Shown here in pieces: positions 29,337 through 38,162 of a stretch of DNA of 38,723 nucleotides (its first letter is position 1; every line of letters starts with the position of its first letter). The notes under the pieces were generated by a model that had not been told where the DNA came from, did not search any database, and saw only the letters and a program-made list of their open reading frames with translations. This DNA is from Gemmatimonadales bacterium (GTDB taxonomy: Bacteria > Gemmatimonadota > Gemmatimonadetes > Gemmatimonadales > GWC2-71-9): contig JACCSZ010000219.1 in NCBI GenBank assembly GCA_013812695.1, positions 1 through 38,723 of the forward strand. The letters are read 5' to 3'. The position numbers were made by a program, and so were the translations under genes.

Positions 29337-30980
29337 ATGGCTCCGCACCCGCTCGCCGGCCGCCCTGCCCCGTCCGAGCTTCTGGTGGACGTCGCACAGC
29401 TCGAACGGCTGTATTACGAGGGTCGGCCCGACGCCGGACAGCCCGCGCAGCGGGTGAGCTTCGGCACGAGCGGCCACCGAGGAACCCCCATCGACGCGAG
29501 CTTCACCGAAGCGCACATTCTCGCCATCGCGCAGGCGATCGCCGAATACCGACAGGGCCAGGGCATTACCGGTCCGCTCATCCTGGGCAAGGATACGCAC
29601 GCGGTGTCGCGCCCGGCCGAGCGGAGCGCGCTCGAGGTGCTCGCGGGCAACGGCGTCACGGTCATCGTCGAGCGCGACGACGGCTACACGCCCACGCCCG
29701 CCGTCTCGCGGGCCATCCTCGCCTGGAATGAGGGCCGCGACTCGGGACTCGCCGACGGGATCGTCATCACCCCGTCGCACAACCCGCCCTCCGATGGCGG
29801 CTTCAAGTACAACCCGCCGGACGGCGGCCCGGCCGACACCGCGGTCACGGCCTGGATTCAGGAGCGCGCCAACGCTCTGCTGGTCGCCGGCAACGCCGGA
29901 GTACGACGCCTGAGCCTCGAGCGCGCGCGTGCCGCGGCCACGACGCACGAGGAAGACCTGGTCGAGCCTTACGTCGCGGGGCTCGGGAGCGCCATTGATC
30001 TTGAAGCTGTGCGGTCGGCCGGCGTCCGCATCGGGGTCGATCCGCTCGGGGGGGCCTCGGTGGCCTACTGGCCGCGGATCGCCGAGCGCTACGGGCTGGA
30101 CCTCACCGTCGTCAACGATCGGCTCGATCCCACCTTCGGCTTCATGCCCGTCGATCACGACGGCAAGATCCGGATGGACTGCTCGAGCCCCTGGGCGATG
30201 GCCGGGCTCGTCGGCCTGCAGGATCGCTTCGCGGTGTCCTGGGGGAACGATCCGGACGCGGACCGGCACGGCATCGTCACTCCGGCCGCGGGGCTTCTGA
30301 ATCCGAATCACTACCTGGCGGTGGCCATCGGGTATCTGCTCGGGCACCGCCCGTCCTGGCCGCTCGCGGCGCGGGTGGGCAAGACGCTGGTGTCGAGCGC
30401 GCTGATCGACCGCGTGGTCGCGGACCTTGGCCGCGAGTTGCTCGAGACGCCGGTCGGGTTCAAGTGGTTCGCGCCGGGCCTGTACGACGGAAGCTGCTGC
30501 TTCGGAGGCGAGGAGAGCGCCGGCGCCAGCTTCCTCCGCCGCGATGGCGGGGTGTGGACGACGGACAAGGACGGGCTGCTGCTGGGTCTGCTGGCGGCGG
30601 AGATTACGGCGGTCACGGGCCGCGATCCGGGTGCGCACTACTCGGAGCTGACGGCTCGCCTCGGTGGGCCAGTCTACACCCGGATCGACACCCCGTGCTC
30701 CCCGGCCGAGAAGGCGGGGTTCAAGCGCTTGACGCCGGAGTCGATCACGGCGACCACGCTCGCCGGCGATCCGATCCAATCGAAGTTGACTCGGGCGCCG
30801 GGAAACGGCGCACCGATTGGCGGGCTCAAGGTGACGACGGCGGAGGGCTGGTTCGCGGCGCGGCCAAGCGGGACGGAAAACGTCTACAAGCTGTATGCGG
30901 AGAGCTTCCGGGATGCGGGGCACCTGCAGCGGATCGTGGAGGAGGCGAGGGGGATGGTGGGAGGAGTCGTCAGCGTCTGA
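29337..30980 (+). CDS. pgm: Phosphoglucomutase (alpha-D-glucose phosphate-specific)
   Basis: This is a 547-residue enzyme interconverting glucose 1- and 6-phosphate. It aligns by eye with E. coli Pgm (546 residues) from [12 protein letters not shown] onward, which fixes the start at the ATG at 29337 rather than 29313. Motifs present are FGTSGHRG, the phosphoserine loop ITPSHNPP with S147, the metal loop [18 protein letters not shown] and the phosphate-binding RPSGTE near the C-terminus. It is the only plus-strand gene right of 17817. Links to glycogen or nucleotide-sugar genes are not visible here. Confidence 0.97.
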   Translation: MAPHPLAGRPAPSELLVDVAQLERLYYEGRPDAGQPAQRVSFGTSGHRGTPIDASFTEAHILAIAQAIAEYRQGQGITGPLILGKDTHAVSRPAERSALEVLAGNGVTVIVERDDGYTPTPAVSRAILAWNEGRDSGLADGIVITPSHNPPSDGGFKYNPPDGGPADTAVTAWIQERANALLVAGNAGVRRLSLERARAAATTHEEDLVEPYVAGLGSAIDLEAVRSAGVRIGVDPLGGASVAYWPRIAERYGLDLTVVNDRLDPTFGFMPVDHDGKIRMDCSSPWAMAGLVGLQDRFAVSWGNDPDADRHGIVTPAAGLLNPNHYLAVAIGYLLGHRPSWPLAARVGKTLVSSALIDRVVADLGRELLETPVGFKWFAPGLYDGSCCFGGEESAGASFLRRDGGVWTTDKDGLLLGLLAAEITAVTGRDPGAHYSELTARLGGPVYTRIDTPCSPAEKAGFKRLTPESITATTLAGDPIQSKLTRAPGNGAPIGGLKVTTAEGWFAARPSGTENVYKLYAESFRDAGHLQRIVEEARGMVGGVVSV

Positions 30981-31039
30981 AGCGGGCAGCGACGTTTGAA
31001 GCGAACCGGGCCTTGGCCGAGGAAGATCTGGCAGGCGCC

Positions 31040-31146
31040 GATGTAATCCGAGAGCCGCTCAAGGCCGCGGCAGGTCGGGCGGCGGCGATGTAGCGCGCGA
31101 GCTCGGCGGCCCGGTTGAGCGCCAAGGGCGCCCAGATAACCCTCAC
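31040..31146 (-). pseudogene. ParE/RelE-type toxin remnant
   Basis: From a GTG at 31146 the minus strand reads VIWAPLALNRAAELARYIAAARPAA, close to the start of ParE-like toxins (WSPLA...I..YIA...P.AA). The match then stops; in the next frame LERLSDY follows, as expected some 20-25 residues later in a full toxin. So an internal deletion plus frameshift fits. No antitoxin gene is seen. The GTG lies 6 bases after an isolated GTTAGGC core site (31159-31153 on the minus strand), as a gene cassette would begin. The match is short and by eye. Confidence 0.4.
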
Positions 31147-31152
31147 GCCGAG

Positions 31153-31159
31153 GCCTAAC
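31153..31159 (-). other. Isolated integron-type core site GTTAGGC
   Basis: GTTAGGC on the minus strand matches GTTRRRY, the R' (1R) consensus of integron recombination sites. It has no R'' partner within the next 40 bases upstream and no flanking L-box pair, so alone it could be chance. Its position 33 bases beyond the attC-like site and just before the toxin-like GTG makes it worth recording. Confidence 0.3.
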
Positions 31160-31191
31160 CTGCGCCAGATCGTCTCTCCGCAATCGCTGCC

Positions 31192-31284
31192 GCCCAACGG
31201 ACCGCGCTTGAGCTGCGGCGCATTGGTGAAAGAGTAGTCATTCACCAATCTGCGTGCACCGCCAGCTTCAGGCGCTTGTTAAGC
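31192..31284 (-). other. attC-like integron recombination site
   Basis: Read on the minus strand, the 93-base site runs R'' GCTTAAC (31284-31278), L'' GCGCCTGAAGCTG (31275-31263), a perfect 9-bp inner stem (31249-31241 with 31230-31222) around a 10-base loop, L' CAGCTCAAGCGC (31215-31204) and R' GTTGGGC (31198-31192). R'' fits RYYYAAC and R' fits GTTRRRY. L'' and L' pair with one extra base on one side, as the extrahelical base of attC does. No integrase gene is in the window. A dispersed non-integron repeat with the same shape is the alternative. Confidence 0.6.
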
Positions 31285-31322
31285 GGCAGCCCTGGGTTCA
31301 GGGGCGTCGTACCGGCGCACGA

Positions 31323-31644
31323 AGCATTCGAGATCGCGCCCGGCATTCCCCAGCCCGAGATGGGAAACCAGTTGCACACCATGCCGCCGCAGGTCACGGG
31401 AAAGAAAGGCGCCTGCGTCACGCCCATCATGAAGCGGAGGACCAGCACCCCAGGCGAACCCTCCCAGGACGACACCGAGCTGCACGGGGGACAGCTCCAG
31501 GTCCGCGGCCATCGGGGCGCCGGCCACGGACATGTTGGTCCGGAGCAGGTAGGCGACAAAGCTCATGATCGCGATGAGGGCGCAGACCCGCCAGCGGACC
31601 GACGTGGGTCGTTCGGAGCGGCTGATTCCGGCATCGAGATTCAC
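31323..31644 (-). pseudogene. Truncated and frameshifted MFS transporter gene
   Basis: From an ATG at 31644 the minus strand encodes a normal MFS start: WRVCALIAIMSFVAYLLRTN, SVAGAPMAADLELS and LGVVLGGFAWG. Near 31451 the frame breaks; the second frame continues as VLVLRFMMGVTQAPFFPV and GGMVCNWFPISGWGMPGAIS, which belongs about 50 residues later in an ACS-type anion/sugar acid MFS protein. The homology ends near 31323, about 40 bases before the attC-like site. So both an internal deletion and a 3' truncation are present. It starts 10 bases after fpg/nei and was probably once in that operon. It cannot make a working transporter. Confidence 0.7.
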
Positions 31645-31654
31645 GTCGCCCTCC

Positions 31655-32539
31655 CTAGTCGAGGTCGTCGACCGAGCGGGGCCAGTCCTCGCGCAGGATG
31701 CGCGACATCGCGCGGTCGGCCAGCAGCCGGCCGCCGGTCTGACAGCGCGCGCAATAGTTGGTCTCGTTGGCCACGTACCGTATGCGCTGCACCGGCGCGC
31801 CGCAGTCGGGGCACGGCTTTCCGTACCGTCCGTGGACCGCCATGCCTTCCCGAAAGGCGGTGACCTTGTCCGGGAATCCTTCGCCTGCCTCGGCGCGCAG
31901 GCGCTCGGTCCACTCCAGCAGGGTCACCCGGGTGGCGTCGAACAGTCGGCGTACCTCGTCCGGGCCCAGCTTCCGCGTCAGGGCGAGTGGCGACAGCCTC
32001 GCCCGGTGGAGAATCTCGTCCGAGTACGCGTTTCCGATCCCGCTGAAGAGTCGCGGATCGGTCAGAGCGCGCTTGAGCGTGTGGTTCTGGCTCACGAGCC
32101 GGGCCTCGAACGCGTCGGGCCGAGCATCGAGGACCTCGAGGCCTCCGCGGTCGAACTCGCTGAGGGCGGCTTGGCCCTGCACCAGATGCACCGACGCCCG
32201 GCGAGTGGTTCCGGCCTCGGTGAGCACGAGGGTGCCAGTGGAAAACTCGAACAGCGCGAGGGCCAGCTTTCCGGGCGGCTTGGCGCCGGCTGCGTGCCAG
32301 CGCAAGCGTCCCGCGATCATCAGGTGGATCACGACGAACCGGTCGTGCTCCAGCGCCAGGACGATGCGCTTGCCGACGCGGCGCAGGCCCGTGACGGCAC
32401 TGCCCACGAGCTCGGCCGGCGCGGGCGCGACCGAGCGGAGCACGAACGGGTTCCGGAAGGTGAGTCGCTCGAGCGGCCGGCCGAGCACCCGGGGGGCCAG
32501 GCAGTCGAGATAGACCGCGATGTCGGGGAACTCGGGCAT
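31655..32539 (-). CDS. Fpg/Nei-family DNA glycosylase
   Basis: This is a 294-residue base-excision repair enzyme with AP-lyase activity expected. P2 and E3 of MPEFPDI are the catalytic N-terminus. A helix-two-turn-helix region is seen in DPRLFSGIGNAYSDEILHRA. A zinc finger at C243, C246, C263 and C266 ends the known fold, followed by an extra 28 residues. Its N-terminus resembles a Fpg/Nei subgroup with PELPDI rather than classical MutM (MPELPEVE), so the preferred lesion is uncertain. It begins 21 bases after the hutF stop. Confidence 0.9.
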   Translation of the reverse strand: MPEFPDIAVYLDCLAPRVLGRPLERLTFRNPFVLRSVAPAPAELVGSAVTGLRRVGKRIVLALEHDRFVVIHLMIAGRLRWHAAGAKPPGKLALALFEFSTGTLVLTEAGTTRRASVHLVQGQAALSEFDRGGLEVLDARPDAFEARLVSQNHTLKRALTDPRLFSGIGNAYSDEILHRARLSPLALTRKLGPDEVRRLFDATRVTLLEWTERLRAEAGEGFPDKVTAFREGMAVHGRYGKPCPDCGAPVQRIRYVANETNYCARCQTGGRLLADRAMSRILREDWPRSVDDLD

Positions 32540-32560
32540 GAGAGTCGGCCCGTCAACCTG

Positions 32561-33856
32561 TCATGGTGTCATGGTGCCCATCGTCGCCCGCCACTTCCCC
32601 CCGACGTACGTCCCCGCGATCACCTCGTTCCCCGCCCCGAACACCAGCGCGTCGAGCAGGCGGTCGGCCGGCACATCGGCCAGCGACGGCGCAGCGAGGT
32701 CCACGGCCGCGAAGTCCGCCCACCAGCCCGGCGCGATCCTTCCGGCCCGCAGGTTGAGCGCGCGCGCGCCGCCCGTCGTCGCCGCCGCCAGCAGCGTCGG
32801 CGCTACCGCCCCCTCGGAGTCGGGCAGCGCTCCCCGCAGCTCGCCCCGCAGCCGTTGGCCATACTCCAGCCACCGCATGTCCTCCAGCATCGACAGGCGC
32901 GCGTTGCTGTCCGTGCCGAGCGCGAGTCGTCCACCCGCCGCGTGCAGCCGGGCGAGATGCGGGACGCCATCGCCGAGATTGCCTTCGGTGAGGGGACAGA
33001 GACACCCTACGCCCCCAGCCGCGAGAAACCGTGCCATGTCCTCGTTGGCTGTGTGCGTGCAGTGCACCGCCGTGAATGCCCCATCCTCCACCGCGTCGAG
33101 CACGACGGCCATCGGCGTCCGGCCATAGGCGGCGCGGCACTCCTCGATCTCGCGGCGCTGTTCCTCGACGTGCAGGTGCATCGGCAGGCCGCGCCGGACG
33201 GCCTCCTGGTGGATAGCGCGAATGTCTTCTGGGCTCGCGGCGCGGATGCTGTGGGGCGCGGCCCCCATGGACTGGGTGGCCGGATCCAGCATCGGACTCA
33301 AGCGGTCGATCCGCTGCCAGAAACCGTCCACCGACGTGGTGGCAAAGCGAAGTTGCGCGCCGTCGAGGCTTCGTCCGGGGGCGCTGGTCGCGTAGTAGCA
33401 GTACAGCACCACCAGCCGGATGCCGGCATCCCGGGCCGCCTCGAGCACCGCCTCGTCGAGCGCGAAGTCACCCTGGCGCTCATGGTGGACGTAGTGAAAC
33501 TCGCCGACCGCGGTGATCCCGGCATCGCGCATCTCGGTAAAGGCGCGGGTCGACAGCCGACGTAGCGTCGTACGGTCGAGTGAGCCCACCAGCGAGTACA
33601 TGGCCTCCCGCCACGTCCAGAAGCTGCCGGTGCCGGCCGGAAAGCGTTCGCCGTAGCCGCGGAGCCCACGCTGAAAGGCGTGCGAATGCGCGTTCACGAA
33701 CCCCGGCAGCAGCGCGATGCGGTTCAGTCGGCTCGCCTCGGGTCTACCCAGGGAGCCGACGTCGTCGATCCGGCCGGCGTCGTCGATGGCGATCTGCACC
33801 CGCGGCTCGAACCCGGCCCCGGTCCACGTCAAGTCCGGCTCGAGCACGGCACTCAC
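32561..33856 (-). CDS. hutF: Formimidoylglutamate deiminase
   Basis: This is a 431-residue amidohydrolase-superfamily enzyme that turns N-formimino-L-glutamate into N-formyl-L-glutamate in histidine breakdown. Signatures are NAHSHAFQRGLRGYGERFPA (metal histidines), FWTWREAMY, GEFHYVHH, MHLHVEEQ, VHCTHT, CPLTEGNLGDG and GTDSNA. I use the GTG at 33856, overlapping the argE-like stop as GTGA; a TTG at 33868 is the alternative. hutH, hutU, hutI and hutG are not in the window. A related aminohydrolase such as guanine deaminase is less likely given the FWTWRE and GEFHYVHH strings. Confidence 0.9.
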   Translation of the reverse strand: MSAVLEPDLTWTGAGFEPRVQIAIDDAGRIDDVGSLGRPEASRLNRIALLPGFVNAHSHAFQRGLRGYGERFPAGTGSFWTWREAMYSLVGSLDRTTLRRLSTRAFTEMRDAGITAVGEFHYVHHERQGDFALDEAVLEAARDAGIRLVVLYCYYATSAPGRSLDGAQLRFATTSVDGFWQRIDRLSPMLDPATQSMGAAPHSIRAASPEDIRAIHQEAVRRGLPMHLHVEEQRREIEECRAAYGRTPMAVVLDAVEDGAFTAVHCTHTANEDMARFLAAGGVGCLCPLTEGNLGDGVPHLARLHAAGGRLALGTDSNARLSMLEDMRWLEYGQRLRGELRGALPDSEGAVAPTLLAAATTGGARALNLRAGRIAPGWWADFAAVDLAAPSLADVPADRLLDALVFGAGNEVIAGTYVGGKWRATMGTMTP

Positions 33857-35013
33857 GCTCGAGTACAACTCCGCCGGATGACGGCGTCGAGCACCTCACC
33901 GGCCTGGCGGAACTCCGTGACCGGCAAAAACTCGTTGGGCTTGTGCGCCACCTCGATGCTGCCGGGACCGTACAGGACGCACTCGAAGCCCGCGCGCTGC
34001 AGCCATCCGGCGTCGGTGGCGAACATGACGCTGTGCTCGCCGCGCTGGCCCGTCGCCTCGCGGAGCGCCGTATGGATCGGCGCACTGGCGTCGAGCAGCA
34101 TGGCCGGGCTTTCGCCCAGGTCCTCGAGCGCGAACGGCTCGCTTACCGAGCGCTCGATGGCGACGCGTACCCGATCGGACATCGCCGCCGCGCTCATACC
34201 CGGCAGGAGCCGGATGCCGAGCAGCAGCTCGCAGCGGTCGGGGATGACGTTGGCGGCGCTTCCGCCGCCGACCGTGCCGACATTGAGGGCGGCGAACGGC
34301 ACCTCAGGGAACGCCTCCGCACCGGCCGGCCGCTCCGACTCCATGAGTCGCCGGAGCTCCGCGAGTGCCGAGATGGCTCGCGCCGCTGGTTCGATGGCAC
34401 TCCGCCCGAGATGGGGATAGCCCGAGTGTGCGGCCTGGCCGAGAAACGTCACCCGAAGCCGAATCATGCCCTTGTGCGCGCGGACGACTCGAAGACCGGT
34501 CGGCTCGCCGATGACGACGTGGCGTGGCAGCCGCGCCGCGTGCTCGTAACTCTCCGCGAATCGACGGGCGCCGAGCGTGCCGACTTCCTCATCATAGGTG
34601 AACAGCAGGACCAATGGTCGGCGGAGCTTCGCGGGTTCGATGGCCGCCACGCGATTGGCGGCGAGCGCGAGAAAGCCCTTCATGTCGGCGGTCCCGCGCC
34701 CGACGTAGCGATCCCCGGCCTCGGTCATGATGAAAGGATCCGAGCGCCACTCCGGTTCCACGGCGGGAACGACATCCATGTGTCCCGAGAGGACCAACCC
34801 TTCCCGGTCATCCGTCTCGGGTCCGACCGCCACGACCAGATTGGCCTTGGTGCGGTCCGCCGATGGGTTCGCCGCGATGCGCACTCCGGGCCGGTCCACA
34901 TACTCGGAGAGGAATTCGGCCAGGGGCAGATTACTCTGGTGGCTGGTGGAGTCGAAGGCGACGAGCCGCGCGAGCAGCGCGCCGTCGTCGAGCCGGGGCC
35001 TCGCTGCCGTCAG
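33853..35013 (-). CDS. M20-family peptidase, acetylornithine deacetylase-like
   Basis: This is about 386 residues of an M20 metallo-amidohydrolase resembling ArgE. Numbered from the CTG at 35013, metal and catalytic residues are H78 and D80 (SGHMDVVPA), D110 (GRGTADMKGF), E142-E143 (YDEEVG), E170 (GEPTGL) and the C-terminal VAHKPNEF histidine. The expected N-terminus (LLARLVAFDSTS) leaves only about 12 upstream residues. No ATG, GTG or TTG lies there; CTG at 35013 overlaps the kinase stop as CTGA. The gene overlaps hutF downstream by four bases, so a role on an N-acyl-glutamate or a related substrate is possible. The ArgE reaction itself is not proven. Confidence 0.82.
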   Translation of the reverse strand: MTAARPRLDDGALLARLVAFDSTSHQSNLPLAEFLSEYVDRPGVRIAANPSADRTKANLVVAVGPETDDREGLVLSGHMDVVPAVEPEWRSDPFIMTEAGDRYVGRGTADMKGFLALAANRVAAIEPAKLRRPLVLLFTYDEEVGTLGARRFAESYEHAARLPRHVVIGEPTGLRVVRAHKGMIRLRVTFLGQAAHSGYPHLGRSAIEPAARAISALAELRRLMESERPAGAEAFPEVPFAALNVGTVGGGSAANVIPDRCELLLGIRLLPGMSAAAMSDRVRVAIERSVSEPFALEDLGESPAMLLDASAPIHTALREATGQRGEHSVMFATDAGWLQRAGFECVLYGPGSIEVAHKPNEFLPVTEFRQAGEVLDAVIRRSCTRA

Positions 35014-38000
35014 CTGGGGCTCTCTGTCGAGAGCCGGGCAAGCCGGAGCCGCACCTCGCGGACGCCCGGCTGGAGCTCCGGGTCGGCGTCCTTCCAGAGG
35101 TCCACGAAGCGGCGATATCGCTCGGCGGCCCGGGTCCGGTCGCCCTTCGCCTCGTACAGCTCGCCCGAGCGCTTGAGGGCCGGCGGGAGCTGGAACGGGT
35201 CGAGCAGCAGTTGCCGGAACGCGTGCGCGTTGATGGCCCGGTCGTACAGCCCCAGCGCCGAGTCCGCCTGGCCGGCGCGGTCGGCGAGCCGGGCGAGATC
35301 GAACAGGCCGCACGCGATGCACGCTCCGCTCTGCTCGTGCCACTCGCGGTACGCCGCTGCCGCATCGGCGGTACGTCCTTCGGCCTCGGCGAGCGCGCCC
35401 GCCGCGAACAGTCGCAGATCGTCGCCCCGCCGTTGGCCGGCGGGCACGGACGACTCGTACTCGCGGGTCAGCCGCCGGGCGACGTCGGGCTTGCCGAGCC
35501 TGGCGTAGGTCAGGATCAGCACGGGATAGGGTCGATCCGACGCCGGCATGTCAGCGAGCGGATGCCGCTGTAGCGCGGTGCCGAGGATCGACATGGCGGA
35601 GTCCGGGCTTCGGAAGTCCAGTCGCAGCAGCGCCAGCTCGGCCGCGGCGGCGACGTAGCTCCCGAGCGCGCCGCTCGCCTCGCTCCCGGCCATGTTCTCG
35701 CGCAGGTAACGCTCCGACTCGGCCAGCTTGCCGGTGAGCCGGCCGAGGCGGGCCAGGAGGAGGCCGGTGCGAGCCTGCCAGCCAGGGCTGGTGCGCTGCG
35801 CTGCGCGCAATTCTCCGACGAGGCGACCGCCCGCGGCGTAATCGCGCCGCGTGATCGCCAGCCGCGCGCGCATATCGAGCAGCGCGGGACTTGCCGGCGC
35901 CTTCGCGGCGTAGTTCGCCAACGTCCGGGCGCCGTCCTCGAAGTGGCCCTGCGCGATCTGGGCGACCAGCGCGTTCTCGAAGAACGACGCGCCCCGGCCG
36001 ATCTGCCCGGCCCGCACGGCCAGACTCTCGGCCTCGGCCCATTTCCGGCTCTGCTGCAGCGTCACCGAAAGATTGTTCAGCGCCACCAGATTGTCGGGGT
36101 TGACCGCGAGCGCCGCCCGATAGGCGGCAGCCGACCTGATCGGATCGTACTCGACGAACTGGTGGTAGTAGCCGGCCGTGAGATTCCCTTCCAGCTCGGG
36201 CAGACGGTCCCGGTGGGAGAAGGCCCGCGTCGCCGCGGCGATCTGCCCGGCCTCGTTCCCGCCGAGGTTGCCCAGAATGACGGCCAGCTTCCGGTACGCC
36301 ATGGCGAAGCCGGTATCCAGCGCCACCGCCTCCTGCAGCAGCGGAATGGCTGCCTCGGACTGGTCGTCTTCATCCAGGCGAAGCGCGTCGGAGTATTTGC
36401 GGAGCGCGACCAGCGAGCCGGTGGTCACCTGCTCGAGCGGGGCGTTCGCACGGATCGACACCAGCGACTCCCCCACCCGCTCGCGGAGCTTCTTCGACAG
36501 GCGGTCGATCGCGCCGAGCAGCTCGGCGTCGCCAGGCGCCGTCTCGCGCACGGCCGTGAGCACGTGTCCGTCCGCGGCATTGAGCAGGCTGGCCGAGAGC
36601 ACGTACCCCTTCCCGACCGGGTCGATCTGCCCGCTCACGACGCCTTTGATTCCCTCCCGTTCCGCCAGCTCGCGCGCGAGCGCTACCGGCAGGCGCGTGC
36701 CTCCGGCCCGCTGCATCCGCTGGAGGGCGTCGCCGATGCTCGAGGCGTCCAGCAGCCTCACGGTCGGCGACTGGCTCAAATCCACCCGAAAGGCTTCCGT
36801 CAGGGAGGGGCCCAGCGTGGAATCCGCGCTCCGGTTCTCGAAGTCGGCGAGCACGAGGGGCTCGCGCTCCCTGAGCACGCCGGACGCGACCAGAGTTCCC
36901 ACCGGTCCGATGCCGAGCAGTCGCATCGCCGTGTACCCCGCCGCCACCGTCCCCAAGGCGACGAACGCCAGCGCGCCGCCGAGCACGGCCTTTCGCCATG
37001 TCAGCAGCCTGGCGACGCCGGTCGCCGGCGCCCCGGGTTGCAGGCCCGTGGTTCGCGCCACCGCGCGCCTTCGCTCGTGCAGCCCGGTCAGCAGCATGAT
37101 CGGGAGGCCGAGCAGCAACAGGACGACCGTACCGTACAGCACCCAATCGGGCAGCCCCAGCCGCTGGACGAGCCACCACACCGCCCCGACGAGCACCATC
37201 GACGCCAGCAGGAACACGCCCGCCACGCGGAGCGGGTGTCCGCGGCGAATCGCCTGCTCGGTGCCCGTCGAGACGAATCCGGGGGTGGAGACGGGCAGGG
37301 TGCCGCCGGTCGGCGTGCTCATCGCGTCGAGCTGCGGCACCATCTCCGCCGCGCTCTGCCAGCGATCGGCCGGCCGCTTCTCCAGGCAGCGCATGACCAC
37401 CGCGTTGAGGCCAGGCGGTACCGTACGGCGGTGCTGCACCAACGGATCCGGCGCCTGCGTGATCTGCGCGGCCAACAGTGCCTGCGCGGTCGGCGCGGTG
37501 AACGGCGGTCGGCCGGCAAGCATCTCGTAGGCGAGCGCGCCGACGGCATAGATGTCGGCGCGATGATCCACGTGCGGGTCGGCGGCCGCCTGCTCGGGCG
37601 CCATATAGGCCGGCGTGCCGAGCGCCACACCGAGCGACGTGAGCGACGAGCCGCCGCTCGAGGCGCTCACCGCCTTGGCCACACCGAAGTCGGTGATGAC
37701 GGCGTGGCCCTCGGACAGCAGGATGTTGTCAGGCTTGATGTCCCGGTGGACCACGCCGTTCCGATGCGCGTACGCGAGCGCGTCCACCACCTCGCGCAGG
37801 ATGCGGACGCTCTCGAGCACGGGCAGCTCGCCTTCGCGAGCGAGCTTTATTCGGAGCGATTCGCCCGAGATGAACGGCATCACGTAGTAGAGGAGGTCGC
37901 CAGAGGCGCCGGCGGTGAGCAGCGGAACGATGTGCGGGTGCTGGAGGCGGGCCGCGAGCTGAATCTCGCGCTCGAACCGCTCGACGTTGACGGCGGCACC

Positions 38001-38150
38001 CATCTCGGGCGGCAGAAGCTTCAGGACGACCTGCCGGCCAAGCCGGACTTCCTCGGCGAGGAACACCCGACTCATCCCACCGCCCCCCAGCTCCTTCAGG
38101 ATGCGGTAGTGGTCGCCGACCGCGGCCTGAAGCCGTTGTACGAGATCGAT
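35010..38150 (-). CDS. Membrane-anchored Ser/Thr protein kinase with TPR-rich C-terminal region
   Basis: This is about 1046 residues if translation starts at ATC 38150. The kinase domain (about 15-275) has GGGGMSRV (glycine loop, 22-29), K44, E62, HRDIKPDN (135-142), DFG (154-156) and MAPEQ. Three hydrophobic helices follow near 308-330, 336-356 and 388-410. Then comes a LADFENRSADS segment like those preceding TPRs in such kinases, and a long helical region with TPR-like repeats. Between the upstream stop (38183-38181) and the ATG at 38075 there is no ATG, GTG or TTG in frame. The ATG would cut the glycine loop. AGGAG at 38162-38158 lies 7 bases before ATC. Targets are unknown. Confidence 0.88.
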   Translation of the reverse strand: MDLVQRLQAAVGDHYRILKELGGGGMSRVFLAEEVRLGRQVVLKLLPPEMGAAVNVERFEREIQLAARLQHPHIVPLLTAGASGDLLYYVMPFISGESLRIKLAREGELPVLESVRILREVVDALAYAHRNGVVHRDIKPDNILLSEGHAVITDFGVAKAVSASSGGSSLTSLGVALGTPAYMAPEQAAADPHVDHRADIYAVGALAYEMLAGRPPFTAPTAQALLAAQITQAPDPLVQHRRTVPPGLNAVVMRCLEKRPADRWQSAAEMVPQLDAMSTPTGGTLPVSTPGFVSTGTEQAIRRGHPLRVAGVFLLASMVLVGAVWWLVQRLGLPDWVLYGTVVLLLLGLPIMLLTGLHERRRAVARTTGLQPGAPATGVARLLTWRKAVLGGALAFVALGTVAAGYTAMRLLGIGPVGTLVASGVLREREPLVLADFENRSADSTLGPSLTEAFRVDLSQSPTVRLLDASSIGDALQRMQRAGGTRLPVALARELAEREGIKGVVSGQIDPVGKGYVLSASLLNAADGHVLTAVRETAPGDAELLGAIDRLSKKLRERVGESLVSIRANAPLEQVTTGSLVALRKYSDALRLDEDDQSEAAIPLLQEAVALDTGFAMAYRKLAVILGNLGGNEAGQIAAATRAFSHRDRLPELEGNLTAGYYHQFVEYDPIRSAAAYRAALAVNPDNLVALNNLSVTLQQSRKWAEAESLAVRAGQIGRGASFFENALVAQIAQGHFEDGARTLANYAAKAPASPALLDMRARLAITRRDYAAGGRLVGELRAAQRTSPGWQARTGLLLARLGRLTGKLAESERYLRENMAGSEASGALGSYVAAAAELALLRLDFRSPDSAMSILGTALQRHPLADMPASDRPYPVLILTYARLGKPDVARRLTREYESSVPAGQRRGDDLRLFAAGALAEAEGRTADAAAAYREWHEQSGACIACGLFDLARLADRAGQADSALGLYDRAINAHAFRQLLLDPFQLPPALKRSGELYEAKGDRTRAAERYRRFVDLWKDADPELQPGVREVRLRLARLSTESPS

Positions 38151-38157
38151 CCGCCAG

Positions 38158-38162
38158 CTCCT
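38158..38162 (-). promoter_or_regulatory. Shine-Dalgarno sequence preceding the kinase ATC
   Basis: AGGAG on the minus strand lies 7 bases upstream of the ATC at 38150. The residues after that ATC (DLVQRLQAAVGDHYRILKEL) match the usual lead-in of this kinase type, which normally begins with Met at or near this point. The site therefore supports initiation there rather than at the internal ATG at 38075. Confidence 0.5.

Noticed and set aside
30970-31248. A 92-codon minus-strand frame as a real small gene
   Set aside because: Its start lies in the attC-like inner stem, and its middle is a toxin fragment that soon loses homology; better described as remnants.
31565-33565. Plus-strand open frame (about 666 codons) opposite fpg/nei and hutF
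   Set aside because: It covers two well-supported minus-strand genes and has no recognisable product.
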